From Streptomyces sp. BR123 (GTDB taxonomy: Bacteria > Actinomycetota > Actinomycetes > Streptomycetales > Streptomycetaceae), in contig NZ_JACBGN010000026.1 of NCBI RefSeq assembly GCF_013401435.1, forward strand, positions 1-46,346: a stretch of DNA of 46,346 nt. Reading direction: 5' to 3'. Positions 17,955 through 27,044 of this stretch are shown piece after piece; position 1 is the stretch's first letter; every line of letters starts with the position of its first letter. The notes beneath the pieces were generated by a model that was not told the DNA's origin, did not search any database, and was given only the letters and a program-made list of their open reading frames with translations. The translations under genes were made by a program, and so were the position numbers.

Positions 17955-18859
17955 GCAGCAACGCAGGGAAGACGCCGGACGGCCTGGTCATCGTCGACAA
18001 GCCGTCCGGCTTCACTTCGCACGACGTGGTCGCCAAGATGCGCGGGATCGCCAAGACCCGCCGCGTCGGCCACGCGGGCACGCTCGACCCGATGGCGACG
18101 GGCGTGCTCGTCCTGGGCGTCGAGAAGGCCACCAAGCTCCTCGGCCACCTCGCGCTCACGGAGAAGGAGTACCTCGGCACGATCCGTCTCGGCCAGAACA
18201 CCCTGACCGACGACGCGGAAGGCGAGATCACCTCCTCCGCCGACGCCTCCGGGGTCACCCGCGAGGCCGTCGACGCGGGCATCGCCAAACTGACCGGCGA
18301 GATCATGCAGGTCCCGTCCAAGGTCAGCGCCATCAAGATCAAGGGCGTGCGCTCGTACAAGCGCGCCCGCGACGGCGAGGACTTCGAGATCCCCGCCCGG
18401 CCGGTGACCATCTCCTCGTTCCAGGTCTACGACATGCGCGAGGCCGAGGCCGAGGACGGCACCCTGGTCGTCGACCTCGTCGTCTCCGTCGTCTGCTCCA
18501 GCGGCACGTACATCCGCGCCCTGGCCCGCGACCTCGGCGCCGACCTCGGCGTCGGCGGGCACCTGACCGCGCTGCGGCGCACCCGTGTGGGCCCGTACAA
18601 GCTCGACCGGGCGCGCACCCTGGACCAGCTCCAGGAGGAGCTGACCGTCATGCCGATCGGCGAGGCGGCGGCCGCGGCGTTCCCCCGCTGGGACCTGGAC
18701 GCCCGGCGGGCCTCGCTGCTCGCCAACGGCGTGCGGATCGAGATGCCGGACATGTACGAGGCCGGTCGGACCGTCGCGGTCTTCGGGCCGCAGGGGCAGC
18801 TGCTCGCGCTCGTGGAGAGCAAGGGCGGCAAGGCGAAGTCGCTCGCTGTCTTCGCCTGA
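17951..18859 (+). CDS. truB: tRNA pseudouridine(55) synthase
   Basis: TruB makes pseudouridine 55 in the T-loop of tRNAs. The 302-residue protein has the catalytic motif GHAGTLDPMATGVL with the nucleophile Asp46, the KPSGFTSHD motif upstream, and the C-terminal PUA-like part. It overlaps rbfA (ATGA), a standard arrangement. The stop codon is the first triplet of a four-copy 8-bp tandem repeat, and a strong hairpin follows about 80 bases later. Confidence 0.96.
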   Translation: MSSNAGKTPDGLVIVDKPSGFTSHDVVAKMRGIAKTRRVGHAGTLDPMATGVLVLGVEKATKLLGHLALTEKEYLGTIRLGQNTLTDDAEGEITSSADASGVTREAVDAGIAKLTGEIMQVPSKVSAIKIKGVRSYKRARDGEDFEIPARPVTISSFQVYDMREAEAEDGTLVVDLVVSVVCSSGTYIRALARDLGADLGVGGHLTALRRTRVGPYKLDRARTLDQLQEELTVMPIGEAAAAAFPRWDLDARRASLLANGVRIEMPDMYEAGRTVAVFGPQGQLLALVESKGGKAKSLAVFA

Positions 18860-18888
18860 TCCGCTGATCCGCTGATCCGCTGATCCGC
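18857..18888. repeat. 4 perfect copies of an 8-bp tandem repeat
   Basis: TGATCCGC repeated four times without mismatch. The first copy supplies the truB stop codon, so copy number does not change the protein. Confidence 0.92.
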
Positions 18889-18941
18889 CGCTGGGCTGCC
18901 GGGGCGATCCGTTGTCGATCCGGGGGTCCGCCGACTGCGGC

Positions 18942-18983
18942 GTGGAGCGGTGAGAGCGCATCGTCCGCTGCTCACCGCTCCAC
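18942..18983 (+). terminator. Hairpin terminator after truB
   Basis: Arms 18942-18954 and 18971-18983 are a 13-base perfect inverted repeat with a 16-base loop. Confidence 0.7.
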
Positions 18984-19168
18984 CCACCCCCCTCGGGTAG
19001 GTCTCTATCCAGCAGAGCGCCTGTATTCACCCGTCCGAGCAGGCGCGTGGAGTGACTGGAGGGAGCACAAGGGGGCGCTTTTCTGCCGCGTTGCTTTCCG
19101 CCGCCCGCCCGTGGGGCCCCGGATGCGCCGGCCCCTCCCGCCGGGCTCCCCGGTGCCTTCCGGCCGAG

Positions 19169-19198
19169 GTGACACAGAGCGCCCCGCAGCCCTATACC
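19169..19198 (+). promoter_or_regulatory. ribF promoter with -10 box inside an inverted repeat
   Basis: -35 GTGACA at 19169-19174, 18-base spacer, -10 TATACC at 19193-19198. A 10-base perfect inverted repeat (19179-19188 and 19201-19210) brackets the -10 box, which lies in its 12-base centre. Transcription would start near 19205, about 85 bases before the ribF GTG. Confidence 0.55.
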
Positions 19199-19290
19199 GA
19201 TGCGGGGCGCCGGGCGAGGGCATGGCAGTCTTAGACGTGCAATCGGCAACGAGTACAGGGCCTACACGGTTCGGGCGAGGAGCGGTCACA

Positions 19291-20256
19291 GTGCAGCGCT
19301 GGCGTGGCTTGGAGGACATCCCCCAGGACTGGGGACGCAGCGTCGTCACCATCGGCTCGTACGACGGTGTGCACCGGGGCCACCAGCTGATCATCGGGCG
19401 GGCCGTGGCCCGGGCGCGCGAGCTCGGCGTCCCGTCCGTCGTCGTCACCTTCGACCCGCACCCGAGCGAGGTCGTCCGCCCCGGCAGCCACCCGCCGATC
19501 CTGGCGGGCTACGACCGGCGCGCCGAGCTGATGGCCGGGCTCGGGGTCGACGCCCTGCTGGTCCTGCCGTTCACGGCCGAGTTCTCGCAGCTGTCCCCGG
19601 CCGACTTCATCGTCAAGGTGCTCGTCGACAAGCTGCACGCCCGCGCCGTGATCGAGGGCCCCAACTTCCGCTTCGGCCACCGCGCCGCCGGGAACGTCGA
19701 CTTCCTCCGCGAACTGGGCGGCACGTACGACTACGAGGTCGACGTCATCGACCTGGTCGAGCGCGGTACGGCCGGCGGTGGCGTGCCGTTCTCCTCGAGC
19801 CTCGCCCGCAAGCTGGTCGCCGAGGGCGACATGACGGGAGCCGCCGAGGTCCTGGGCCGTCCGCACCGCGTCGAGGGCGTCGTCGTGCGCGGCGCGCAGC
19901 GCGGCCGCGAACTCGGCTACCCGACGGCCAACGTGGAGACCCCGCCGCACACCGCCGTCCCCGCCGACGGTGTGTACGCGGGCTGGCTGACGGCGAACGG
20001 CGAGCGCATGCCCGCGGCGATCTCGGTGGGCACCAACCCGCAGTTCGACGCCACGGAGCGGACCGTGGAGGCGTACGCGATCGACCGGGTCGGGCTGGAC
20101 CTGTACGGGCTGCACGTCACCGTGGACTTTCTCGCGTACGTGCGCGGCATGGCCAAGTTCGAGTCGCTGGAGGGCCTGCTGGAGGCCATCGCGGACGACG
20201 TGAAGCGCGCGCGGGAGCTGACGCGGACGTACGACACGGAGCGCGTGGAGCGCTGA
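19291..20256 (+). CDS. ribF: Bifunctional riboflavin kinase/FAD synthetase
   Basis: RibF phosphorylates riboflavin to FMN and adenylates FMN to FAD. The 321-residue protein has the N-terminal nucleotidyltransferase motif IGSYDGVHRGHQ and the EGPNFRFGHRAAGN segment, then the C-terminal riboflavin kinase domain (GRELGYPTANVE, PADGVYAGWL). GTG 19291 is chosen because GAGGAG lies eight bases upstream and the next residues match the family; an ATG at 19222 is the alternative. No FMN riboswitch is seen in the leader. A two-hairpin terminator separates it from the convergent Esx-linked ATPase gene. Confidence 0.95.
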   Translation: MQRWRGLEDIPQDWGRSVVTIGSYDGVHRGHQLIIGRAVARARELGVPSVVVTFDPHPSEVVRPGSHPPILAGYDRRAELMAGLGVDALLVLPFTAEFSQLSPADFIVKVLVDKLHARAVIEGPNFRFGHRAAGNVDFLRELGGTYDYEVDVIDLVERGTAGGGVPFSSSLARKLVAEGDMTGAAEVLGRPHRVEGVVVRGAQRGRELGYPTANVETPPHTAVPADGVYAGWLTANGERMPAAISVGTNPQFDATERTVEAYAIDRVGLDLYGLHVTVDFLAYVRGMAKFESLEGLLEAIADDVKRARELTRTYDTERVER

Positions 20257-20274
20257 GCCGCGGCCTGACGGAAG

Positions 20275-20325
20275 GAAGGGCCCGCACCGGGCCCGGGGAT
20301 CCCCCGGGCCCGGTGCGGGCCCTTC
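20275..20325. terminator. 24-bp hairpin, convergent terminator
   Basis: Arms 20275-20298 and 20302-20325 form a perfect 24-base inverted repeat with a 3-base loop, followed by TTCTC. Lying between convergent genes, it should work from both sides. Confidence 0.88.
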
Positions 20326-20332
20326 TTCTCGT

Positions 20333-20366
20333 CCTGCCGTCCGTCCGGGGCCGGACGGACGGCAGG
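20333..20366. terminator. Second hairpin next to the minus-strand stop codon
   Basis: Arms 20333-20348 and 20351-20366 are a 16-base perfect inverted repeat separated by two bases. It abuts the stop codon of the minus-strand gene and probably ends that transcript. Confidence 0.75.
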
Positions 20367-22910
20367 TCAGCCCAGGCGCGGGTCGCGCGGGGGCTGCTGC
20401 CCGGGGTGCCCGGGCTGGGGGTGCTGCGGCCAGGGCTGGCCGGGCTGCGGCTGCGGCTGCGGGTACGACCGGCCATCGGCGTACGGCTGCGGGGGCTGCT
20501 GGTACGGCGCCTGGGGCTGGGGCTGCGGCGCGTACGGCTGGCCGGGCTGCGGCTGCGGTGGGGCGTACGCCGGCTGCCCGTGCGGGGGCTGGGCCTGCTG
20601 CGGCTGCGCGGGCTGCTGCGGGGGCGCGCCCCAGTGGTTCTGCTGGGCTGCCTGGGCGGCCCGTACGAAGTCCTCGGCCACCAGGGCGGCGAGGTTGAAG
20701 TACGCCTCGCGGGTCTTCGGCCGCATCAGGTCCAGGTCGACCTCGGCGCCGGCCGCGAGGTGCTCGTCGAACGGCACCACGACGACCCCGCGGCAGCGGG
20801 TCTCGAAGTGCTGCACGATGTCCTCGGTCTTGATCATCTTGCTGGTCTCGCGGACCCCCGAGATGACGGTGAGGGAGCGGGAGACGAGGTCTCCGTACCC
20901 GTGCGCGGACAGCCAGTCGAGCGTGGTGCTCGCGCTGCTGGCGCCGTCCACGGAGGGGGTGGAGATGATGATCAGTTGATCGGCCAGGTCCAGGACGCCG
21001 CGCATGGCGGAGTAGAGCAGGCCGGTCCCCGAGTCGGTGAGGATGATCGGGTACTGGCGGCCGAGGGTGTCGATGACGCGGCGGTAGTCCTCGTCGTTGA
21101 AGGTCGTCGAGACGGCCGGGTCCACGTCGTTGGCGATGATCTCCAGGCCGGACGGGGCCTGTGAGGTGAACCGCCGGATGTCCATGTACGAGTTCAGGTA
21201 CGGGATCGCCTGGACCAGGTCCCGGATCGTGGCGCCCGTCTCGCGGCGGACCCGGCGGCCGAGGGTGCCGGCGTCCGGGTTCGCGTCGATGGCGAGGATC
21301 TTGTCCTGGCGCTCGGTCGCGAGGGTCGCGCCGAGGGCGGTGGTCGTCGTGGTCTTGCCGACGCCGCCCTTGAGGCTGATGACGGCGATCCGGTAGCAGG
21401 ACATCACCGGCGTGCGGATGAGCTCCAGCTTGCGCTGCCGGTCGGCCTCGGCGGCCTTGCCGCCGAAGCGGAAGCCGGTGCGCTGCGGCTTGGGCTTCTG
21501 CTTGCCGCGCAGCAGCCGGTCCGAGGACAGCTCGACGGCCGCGGTGTAGCCGAGCGGCGCACCGCCGGAGGCCGGCGCGCCGGGCTGGTAGCGGGGATCG
21601 TGCGGCTGCGGGCCGGGCTGCGGGCCCGGCTGGGCGGCGGCCGGCCACGGGGCGCCGGTACGCGGATCGACGTACGGCTGCGCCTGCGCCTGGGCCGGAT
21701 CCTGCGGCTGGGCCTGGGCGGCCTGCGGCTGTGCCGGTACGGGGCCGGGGGCGGCCGGGGGGAACCCGTAGCCGTCCTGCTGCGGTGCGGCGGGCGGGAG
21801 CGCGTACCCGGCCGCTTCCACGGCCGCCTGCGGCTGCGCCGGTACAGGGGCCGGGGCGGGCTGCGGGAAGCCATAGCCGTCCTGCGGCTGCGCGTTGGCC
21901 GGCGGAACCTGCGGGAAGCCGTACCCGGCCTGCGGCATGGCCGGCGGGACCGGCTGCGGCTCGGCCCGGGCGACGTCGTGCTGCGGGAAGCCGTACCCGG
22001 CCCCGGGTCCTTCCGGGGCGGGGAACACGGGCGGCAGCTGGGGCAGTTCGCCGACCGGCCCCGCGACGGGGGCCTCCACCGCCGGGTGGGGAGCGGACGC
22101 AGGAGTGATGGGCTCCACGGCCGCCGGCGCCGCAGGGTGGGCGCCGTCCGGAGCGGGCGCGGCAACCGGCGCGGGCACCGCAGACGGGGTGTCCTGGGAG
22201 AAGGCCCCGGCGGAGGCCTTCCCCAGCACGACACCGGAGCCGGACCCCGCCCCGGACGGGGGCGCGGGCACGGGCACGCCGTCGACGGGAGTGTCGGCGG
22301 GCGCCGGCAGCGCAGGAGCCGACGCGGGCGCCGGCGGCGCGGGCTCGAAGTCCGCAGCCGACAGGTAGGAGGGCAGCTCGGGCGCCGGTCCGACACCCGG
22401 GGCAGGCAGGCCCGTTGCCCCGTCGGCCGGCGGGGCAGGCGTGGCGGCAGGCTCAAGGTCCGCTGCGGACGGGGTCACGGGCGCCGGCAGCGCGGGCGCG
22501 GGCTCGATGTCCGCCTTGGTCAGGTAGGACGGCAGTCCGGGCGCAGGCTCCTGCGCGGGCACGGCCGGTGCCGCGTCGGCCGGGACCGCGGGCGCCGGCG
22601 GCGCGGGCTCGATGTCCGCTGCGGAGAGGTAGGACGGCAGTCCGGAGGCGGGCTCCGGCGGGGTCGGGTCGGTGGCCTCGGCCGGGCCCGACGCCGTCGG
22701 GGCCGGCGTGCCCGACGGGCTGTGGGGCTCGAAGCCGCTGCCCTCGGGCAGGGCCGGCACCGGCGCGGCGGGCGCCGCGCTCTGCGTGTACCAGGCCGGC
22801 GGCGTGTAGTCGATGGTGAACTGGCCCGTCATCTCGGGCTCCGCGTCGGACTGATCGTCCGTCGGGACGTCCCACGTCCCGCCGCGCCTCTCGTTCCGAT
22901 CGCCGCTCAC
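20367..22910 (-). CDS. Esx-linked ParA/MinD-like ATPase with proline-rich N-terminus
   Basis: An 847-residue protein. Residues about 1-430 are low-complexity Pro/Ala/Gln sequence with repeats: three LPSYL(S/T)xAD(I/F)EPAP units in the first 220 residues, then several GYGFP units. Residues about 495-760 form a ParA/MinD ATPase: [19 protein letters not shown] is the deviant Walker A motif near residue 510, and ILTDSGTGL fits the later Asp-containing motif. The C-terminus is a Pro/Gln/Tyr-rich tail. This plan resembles EspI-like ATPases of mycobacterial ESX loci. GTG 22910 is the start. It is the last gene of a minus-strand group with EccE, so a role in regulating or placing the secretion machine is likely but unproven. 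Confidence 0.88.
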   Translation of the reverse strand: MSGDRNERRGGTWDVPTDDQSDAEPEMTGQFTIDYTPPAWYTQSAAPAAPVPALPEGSGFEPHSPSGTPAPTASGPAEATDPTPPEPASGLPSYLSAADIEPAPPAPAVPADAAPAVPAQEPAPGLPSYLTKADIEPAPALPAPVTPSAADLEPAATPAPPADGATGLPAPGVGPAPELPSYLSAADFEPAPPAPASAPALPAPADTPVDGVPVPAPPSGAGSGSGVVLGKASAGAFSQDTPSAVPAPVAAPAPDGAHPAAPAAVEPITPASAPHPAVEAPVAGPVGELPQLPPVFPAPEGPGAGYGFPQHDVARAEPQPVPPAMPQAGYGFPQVPPANAQPQDGYGFPQPAPAPVPAQPQAAVEAAGYALPPAAPQQDGYGFPPAAPGPVPAQPQAAQAQPQDPAQAQAQPYVDPRTGAPWPAAAQPGPQPGPQPHDPRYQPGAPASGGAPLGYTAAVELSSDRLLRGKQKPKPQRTGFRFGGKAAEADRQRKLELIRTPVMSCYRIAVISLKGGVGKTTTTTALGATLATERQDKILAIDANPDAGTLGRRVRRETGATIRDLVQAIPYLNSYMDIRRFTSQAPSGLEIIANDVDPAVSTTFNDEDYRRVIDTLGRQYPIILTDSGTGLLYSAMRGVLDLADQLIIISTPSVDGASSASTTLDWLSAHGYGDLVSRSLTVISGVRETSKMIKTEDIVQHFETRCRGVVVVPFDEHLAAGAEVDLDLMRPKTREAYFNLAALVAEDFVRAAQAAQQNHWGAPPQQPAQPQQAQPPHGQPAYAPPQPQPGQPYAPQPQPQAPYQQPPQPYADGRSYPQPQPQPGQPWPQHPQPGHPGQQPPRDPRLG

Positions 22911-23202
22911 TCGTCCGTCCTCCTGGTCTGTCGAACACTGGTCCGGCGCCCCGTGACGCCACGCCCACGCTCAGCCTAATCGCGCGCGGACACCCGTGTC
23001 GGCCCTCCGACGGGCCACACCGCCCGCACCGGCCCGCGTCGGCCCGGGCCGGGCCCCGCCGGGCCCCGAAGAAGACGGCCGGTACGGCGCGGGACGGCTC
23101 CGGGCGGCGAGAGGCCCGTACGCCAGGCCCTGTCCACCGGCGGGGCCGACCGGGCAACCGCCACCGTCCGGCCGCCGCCCGGGAGGGCCACGGCGGCAAC
23201 GG
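22911..23202. other. 292-base gap inside the Esx minus-strand group
   Basis: GC-rich sequence with no supported gene. Direct repeats of GGGGCCCGGC occur on the minus strand near 23045-23075. A promoter for the ATPase gene may lie here, but no clear -35/-10 pair was found. Confidence 0.4.
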
Positions 23203-23913
23203 TCAGTCGATGCGCCGGCACGGGCCCAGGAGCCCCGCCTCCGCCTCCGTGCCCTGGGTCATCACGAACTGCCGGTCCCGGGGCGTGCACCACAGGGTGA
23301 CCCCGTCGCCCAGCGTCGGCAGTGAATCCACCGTCTGACGCGGCAGGTTCATCAGGCGGCCGATCTGCTCCGCCTCGTCGGGGGACACCCGCTGGATCCC
23401 GGCCAGGGAGGAGTTCGGCAGCAGCCGCAGCGCCGTCGGGCTCAGGTACGGCAGCAGCGTCACCACCGACTGCCAGGGCGCGGCCACCACGCGCCCGCGC
23501 GGGGGCCGCATCCCGCAGTCGCGGACGACCAGCACCGGGCTGCCCGCCGACGCGCCCTGCGGCGGTACACGGCCCACGTCGTGCAGGGTCACGCACTGCT
23601 GGCCGCCGCCCGCCGCCTGGGCCAGCGCGGACCACACCTGGGCCCGTCCGGTCTCCACCGCGACCCGGGCGCCCGTGGCCGCCGCGCGCAGCGCCAGCAC
23701 CTGGGCGGTCCACACGCCGCCGATGAGCGTCACCTCGTACGGGGTGGGCCGGTTGATGCCGAGCACCGCCGCCCGGCCGTGCGCGTCCACCCCGATGACG
23801 ACCCCGTCGTCGCCGACCGGCAGCGCCAGGGCGTCCAGGTCCACCGCGGGGACCGTGTGCCGTTCCCGGCGCGGGCCGACGAGCCCGAAGCCGCCCCTGA
23901 CCGCGTTCCTCAT
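23203..23913 (-). CDS. Conserved Esx-linked protein of unknown function
   Basis: A 236-residue protein that I do not recognise as a named family. It has no signal peptide or clear membrane helix. Visible features are a beta-rich N-terminal half (DGVVIGVDAHGRAAVLGINR, YEVTLIGGVWTAQVLALRAAAT) and a C-terminal part with LLPNSSLAGIQRVSPDEAEQIGRLMNLPRQ and FVMTQGTEAEAGLLGP. The fragment pattern (strand-helix with an ARVAVETGRAQVWSALAQAAGG segment) suggests an alpha/beta fold, perhaps a degenerate nucleotide-binding one. ATG 23913 overlaps the eccE stop by four bases (ATGA), tying it tightly to the secretion machine. Confidence 0.8.
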   Translation of the reverse strand: MRNAVRGGFGLVGPRRERHTVPAVDLDALALPVGDDGVVIGVDAHGRAAVLGINRPTPYEVTLIGGVWTAQVLALRAAATGARVAVETGRAQVWSALAQAAGGGQQCVTLHDVGRVPPQGASAGSPVLVVRDCGMRPPRGRVVAAPWQSVVTLLPYLSPTALRLLPNSSLAGIQRVSPDEAEQIGRLMNLPRQTVDSLPTLGDGVTLWCTPRDRQFVMTQGTEAEAGLLGPCRRID

Positions 23914-25187
23914 CGTGCGCCTCCCAGCGGCAGCGAGGCCAGCAGCCCCGGCACCTGTTCGCGGTCGAGCCGGACCAGTCCGGCGCGCACACCGCGGGCC
24001 GTCCGCTCCAGTTCCCGGCGTGCCGCCACCAGTTCCTCGTCGCTGCGCCCCGTCACGCGGACGTGCCCGGTCAGGGTGACGCCCTGCCGCTCCGCCGGGG
24101 CCACGGTCAGGCTGAACGTGGTCGCGAGCGCGGGCAGCGAGGTCAGCAGTGCCACGAACTGAGGCAGGGACGCCGTCCCCGAGCCGCCCAACTGCGGCCA
24201 GCGGCCGATCCAGTACGTGGTGTGGCGCCGGTCGTCGCAGCGCCAGGTCCGCGAGGTCTCCTCCGTGCGGCGGCCGGAGCCGGCCGAGCGGCCCGCCTGG
24301 GTGATGGCCCGCGGGTTCGCGCACGAGGAGGTGGCCAGCGTGGCCGTCAGCTCCTGCTCGGTGAGCACGGTGGCACGGAAGCCGGCGCCCGCGAGCCGGC
24401 TCGTCAGCTGGTCGGCCGCGCGCACCACACAGCGCTGCGCGCCCGCGAGCCCGCCGCCGCGGGCGGCGACCGCCTCGGGGCACAGCTCGGGATCGAGCTT
24501 CAGTGCGATCCATGTCAGCCGTACCGCCGGCGTGCCCGTCCGGGCCTGCAGCGGCGCGTAGTTGCGGGTGGCCATCGACTGCGGGGGCAGGTGCGGGGCG
24601 GGCGCGGGCTGGGTGTGCTGCACCAGTTGCGCGGACTCCAGCCGGATTCCGTCCGTGTCGAGGACGTCCCGGACGAGCGCCAGCGGCAGCGGCCGGGCAG
24701 TCCGCTCGGGCCGCAGCGCAGTGGCATCGGTGTCCACCTGCACGACGGCGGTCAGGAACGTTCCGTCGCCGACCATGCCGACGGGCCGCCGGTCGCGGTC
24801 GCTGAACGTCATGGTCCGCAGTGCCGGGTCGGCCTCGACGAGCGGCGCCAGTCCCGGCTCCGTGCCCGCGGGCACGGCGAACGCCGCGGCCCGGCGCTTG
24901 CGCGCGCGCAGGGCGAGCGCGCTGCCGATCCACTCGGGCAGGGAGCGCTGGTGGCGGCGTACGACGGCGAGGACCACGAGGACCAGCGCGAGGACACCGG
25001 CGGGAACCAGCAGCAGCGGTTCCACCACCCAGGCCACCAGCAGTGCGGCCGCGGCCGTTTGGAGCAGGACCAGCTGTTGCAGTCGGAACGGCCCGAAGCG
25101 GCCGGGGCTCGACTTCGGACTCGGTGTCACCCCGCTGCGTACGGGTGCGGTTGTGCCCGCCTGCGGCTCCGTAGCGGTGGCCGTCAT
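23910..25187 (-). CDS. eccE: Type VII secretion protein EccE
   Basis: EccE is a membrane component at the edge of the type VII secretion complex. The 425-residue protein has two adjacent N-terminal membrane helices (LVLLQTAAAALLVAWVV and LLLVPAGVLALVLVVLAVV, about residues 35-80) followed by a large soluble domain with the WIGSALALRARKRR junction and the TWIALKLDP and ATYWIGRWP-like segments typical of EccE. ATG 25187 is preceded by GGGAGGTGGG. The frame stays open upstream, but there is no family similarity there. It is divergent from eccB and overlaps the unknown protein gene downstream. Confidence 0.85.
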   Translation of the reverse strand: MTATATEPQAGTTAPVRSGVTPSPKSSPGRFGPFRLQQLVLLQTAAAALLVAWVVEPLLLVPAGVLALVLVVLAVVRRHQRSLPEWIGSALALRARKRRAAAFAVPAGTEPGLAPLVEADPALRTMTFSDRDRRPVGMVGDGTFLTAVVQVDTDATALRPERTARPLPLALVRDVLDTDGIRLESAQLVQHTQPAPAPHLPPQSMATRNYAPLQARTGTPAVRLTWIALKLDPELCPEAVAARGGGLAGAQRCVVRAADQLTSRLAGAGFRATVLTEQELTATLATSSCANPRAITQAGRSAGSGRRTEETSRTWRCDDRRHTTYWIGRWPQLGGSGTASLPQFVALLTSLPALATTFSLTVAPAERQGVTLTGHVRVTGRSDEELVAARRELERTARGVRAGLVRLDREQVPGLLASLPLGGAR

Positions 25188-25336
25188 TCGCCCACCTCCC
25201 CTTTCCGGCACCAGACCCCGTGAGCGCCGGGGCTGTGCGGCGCTCACCGCGGGACCCCGGAATCTCCCCATTCCACCCCAACAGGCCCTGATTCGCCCGG
25301 GTTGGAGGGCTGTGGAAGGCACTGAGCGGCGGCCTC

Positions 25337-25412
25337 ACCCTACCCGGCCCGTCCGCCCCTTCGATCAAGAGGCATAGTAGGTCCCCGGTCCGACAAACGA
25401 GGCCCGGGGACC
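25337..25412. promoter_or_regulatory. Divergent eccE/eccB promoter region with inverted repeat
   Basis: A minus-strand TAGGGT box at 25337-25342 and a plus-strand CATAGT box at 25373-25378 are candidate -10 elements; -35 matches are poor. Arms 25380-25388 and 25404-25412 form a 9-base perfect inverted repeat in the start of the eccB leader, either an operator or a leader hairpin. Confidence 0.35.
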
Positions 25413-25452
25413 GCGGTCGCCGACCGGGTCGTGCGGGGAGAAGCAGACGGTC

Positions 25453-27033
25453 ATGGCATCACGGCGTGATGAACTCAACGCGTACACCTTTGCGAAGCGG
25501 CGGACGGTGGCCGCGTTCCTCCAGCCGTCCGCGACGGGTTCCGAGGAAGGCGCGCCACGGCCCCTGCGCGCGGTCGTGCCGGGTCTGGTGGTGGGGGCGG
25601 TCATCCTCGCCGGGTTCGGCGCCTGGGGCATGTTCAAGCCCCAGGCCCCCAAGGGCTGGGACGAGGCCGGTACCAAGGTGCTCGTCGGCAAGCAGTCGAC
25701 GACCCGCTACGTGGTCCTCGCGACGAAGGTGAACGGCAAGGAGCAGACCCGCCTGCACCCGGTGCTGAACCTCGCCTCGGCCCGACTCCTCCTGGACCCG
25801 CAGAAGTTCAAGGTCCTGCAGATCGACGACAAGATCCTGGACGCGGGCAAGCCGCCGCGCGGCCCCATCATCGGCATCCCGTACGCCCCCGACCGGCTGC
25901 CCGCCCCGAAGGACGCGGGCAAGGCCAAGCGCTGGGCCGTGTGCCAGGCGCCGGGCGGCAACGGAAAGAGCGTGCAGACCGCCACCTTCGTCCTCGCCGA
26001 CCGCGAGGCGGGCATGACGGACGACGCGCGCAGGCTCACCGACAGCCAGATGCTGTACGTGCAGAGCACCGGCGGGGCCAAGGAGCGCTACCTCGTCGAC
26101 AGCACGGGCACCAAGTACAAGTTCCCCGAAGGCACCGCCGATGCGGGCAAGATGACCAACGCCCTCGTCGGCAACACGGGTGCCACCCCGCAGCAGGTCA
26201 CCGAGCAGTGGCTGGCCACCCTCAACTCCGGTGACGACCTGGCCTTCCCGCAGCTGCCCGCGGCGGCCGGCACCAAGGCCGACGTGCCGGGCCTGGGCAC
26301 TGCCGACAACAAGGTCGGCATGGTGCTGCGGGCCCAGACCGGCTCGGGCGCCCAGCACTACGTGGTGCTGCCCGGCAAGGTCGCCCCGGTCTCCGACTTC
26401 GCGGCCTGGCTGCTGATCTCGGCGCCCGCCACCGACAGCCTCAACATGCACGGCAAGCCGCGCGAGGTCGACCTCCAGACCCTCAACCCGGAGCAGACGC
26501 CGTTCAAGGGCGAGACCCGGTGGCCGTCGAAGAAGACCGCCCGCATCAACCAGGCCCCGTCCGGGGACACGGCCGCCGCGCAGGGCGCCGGGGCGCGCGA
26601 CACCGTCTGCAACGTGCTGCGCTCGGTCGACGGCCAGGGCAACCAGACCCTGAGCACCTGGGCCGGCACCGGCTTCCCCGTCGACATCACCGCCAGCGGC
26701 ACCAGCGCGTACGTCACGCCCGGCTCCGGGCTGCTGTACACCCAGCTGCAGGGCAAGCAGAGCACGGCGGGCGGCGCCCTGTTCCTCGTCACCGACACCG
26801 GCCTGCGGTACGCCGTCCAGGCCAACGGGGACAGCGACGCCGAGAAGTCGAAGATCGGGGCCCCGGACCAGCAGGGGGCGGGCGGCGACGGCCGGCCCGA
26901 GGCGAGCCAGGCGCAGATACGTCTCGGCTACGGCGGCGTCACCCCGGCCCTCGTGCCCATCGCGTGGTCGGAGTTCCTCTCCAAGGGTCCGCGCCTGGAC
27001 ACCAACTCCGCCCGCCAGCCTCAGGGTTCGTGA
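25453..27033 (+). CDS. eccB: Type VII secretion protein EccB
   Basis: EccB is a bitopic component of the type VII secretion membrane complex with a large extracytoplasmic domain. The 526-residue protein begins MASRRDELNAYTFAKRRTVAAFLQP, the conserved EccB N-terminus, then a single membrane helix at residues 40-61 and a long external part with the repeated-domain pattern of the family (CQAPGG, VCNVL provide one likely disulfide pair). The ATG at 25453 is preceded by GGGGAGAAG. Its stop overlaps a GTG that could start mycP, so the two are adjacent and co-transcribed. Confidence 0.93.
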   Translation: MASRRDELNAYTFAKRRTVAAFLQPSATGSEEGAPRPLRAVVPGLVVGAVILAGFGAWGMFKPQAPKGWDEAGTKVLVGKQSTTRYVVLATKVNGKEQTRLHPVLNLASARLLLDPQKFKVLQIDDKILDAGKPPRGPIIGIPYAPDRLPAPKDAGKAKRWAVCQAPGGNGKSVQTATFVLADREAGMTDDARRLTDSQMLYVQSTGGAKERYLVDSTGTKYKFPEGTADAGKMTNALVGNTGATPQQVTEQWLATLNSGDDLAFPQLPAAAGTKADVPGLGTADNKVGMVLRAQTGSGAQHYVVLPGKVAPVSDFAAWLLISAPATDSLNMHGKPREVDLQTLNPEQTPFKGETRWPSKKTARINQAPSGDTAAAQGAGARDTVCNVLRSVDGQGNQTLSTWAGTGFPVDITASGTSAYVTPGSGLLYTQLQGKQSTAGGALFLVTDTGLRYAVQANGDSDAEKSKIGAPDQQGAGGDGRPEASQAQIRLGYGGVTPALVPIAWSEFLSKGPRLDTNSARQPQGS

Positions 27034-27044
27034 GGAAGCCGCCG

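Larger units (their letters stand above)
18860..19290. other. 431-base gap between truB and ribF
   Basis: No gene is supported. It holds the 8-bp repeat, the truB hairpin, and at 19169-19210 a promoter inside an inverted repeat. An in-frame ATG at 19222 could extend RibF by 23 residues, but that extension does not look like the family. The part between 18990 and 19168 shows nothing recognisable. Confidence 0.6.

Noticed and set aside
19222..19290. RibF start at ATG 19222
   Set aside because: The added residues do not look like the family N-terminus, and GTG 19291 has a better ribosome binding site. Kept as the alternative.
19205..19290. FMN riboswitch before ribF
   Set aside because: The leader is short and lacks the multi-stem conserved FMN aptamer sequences.
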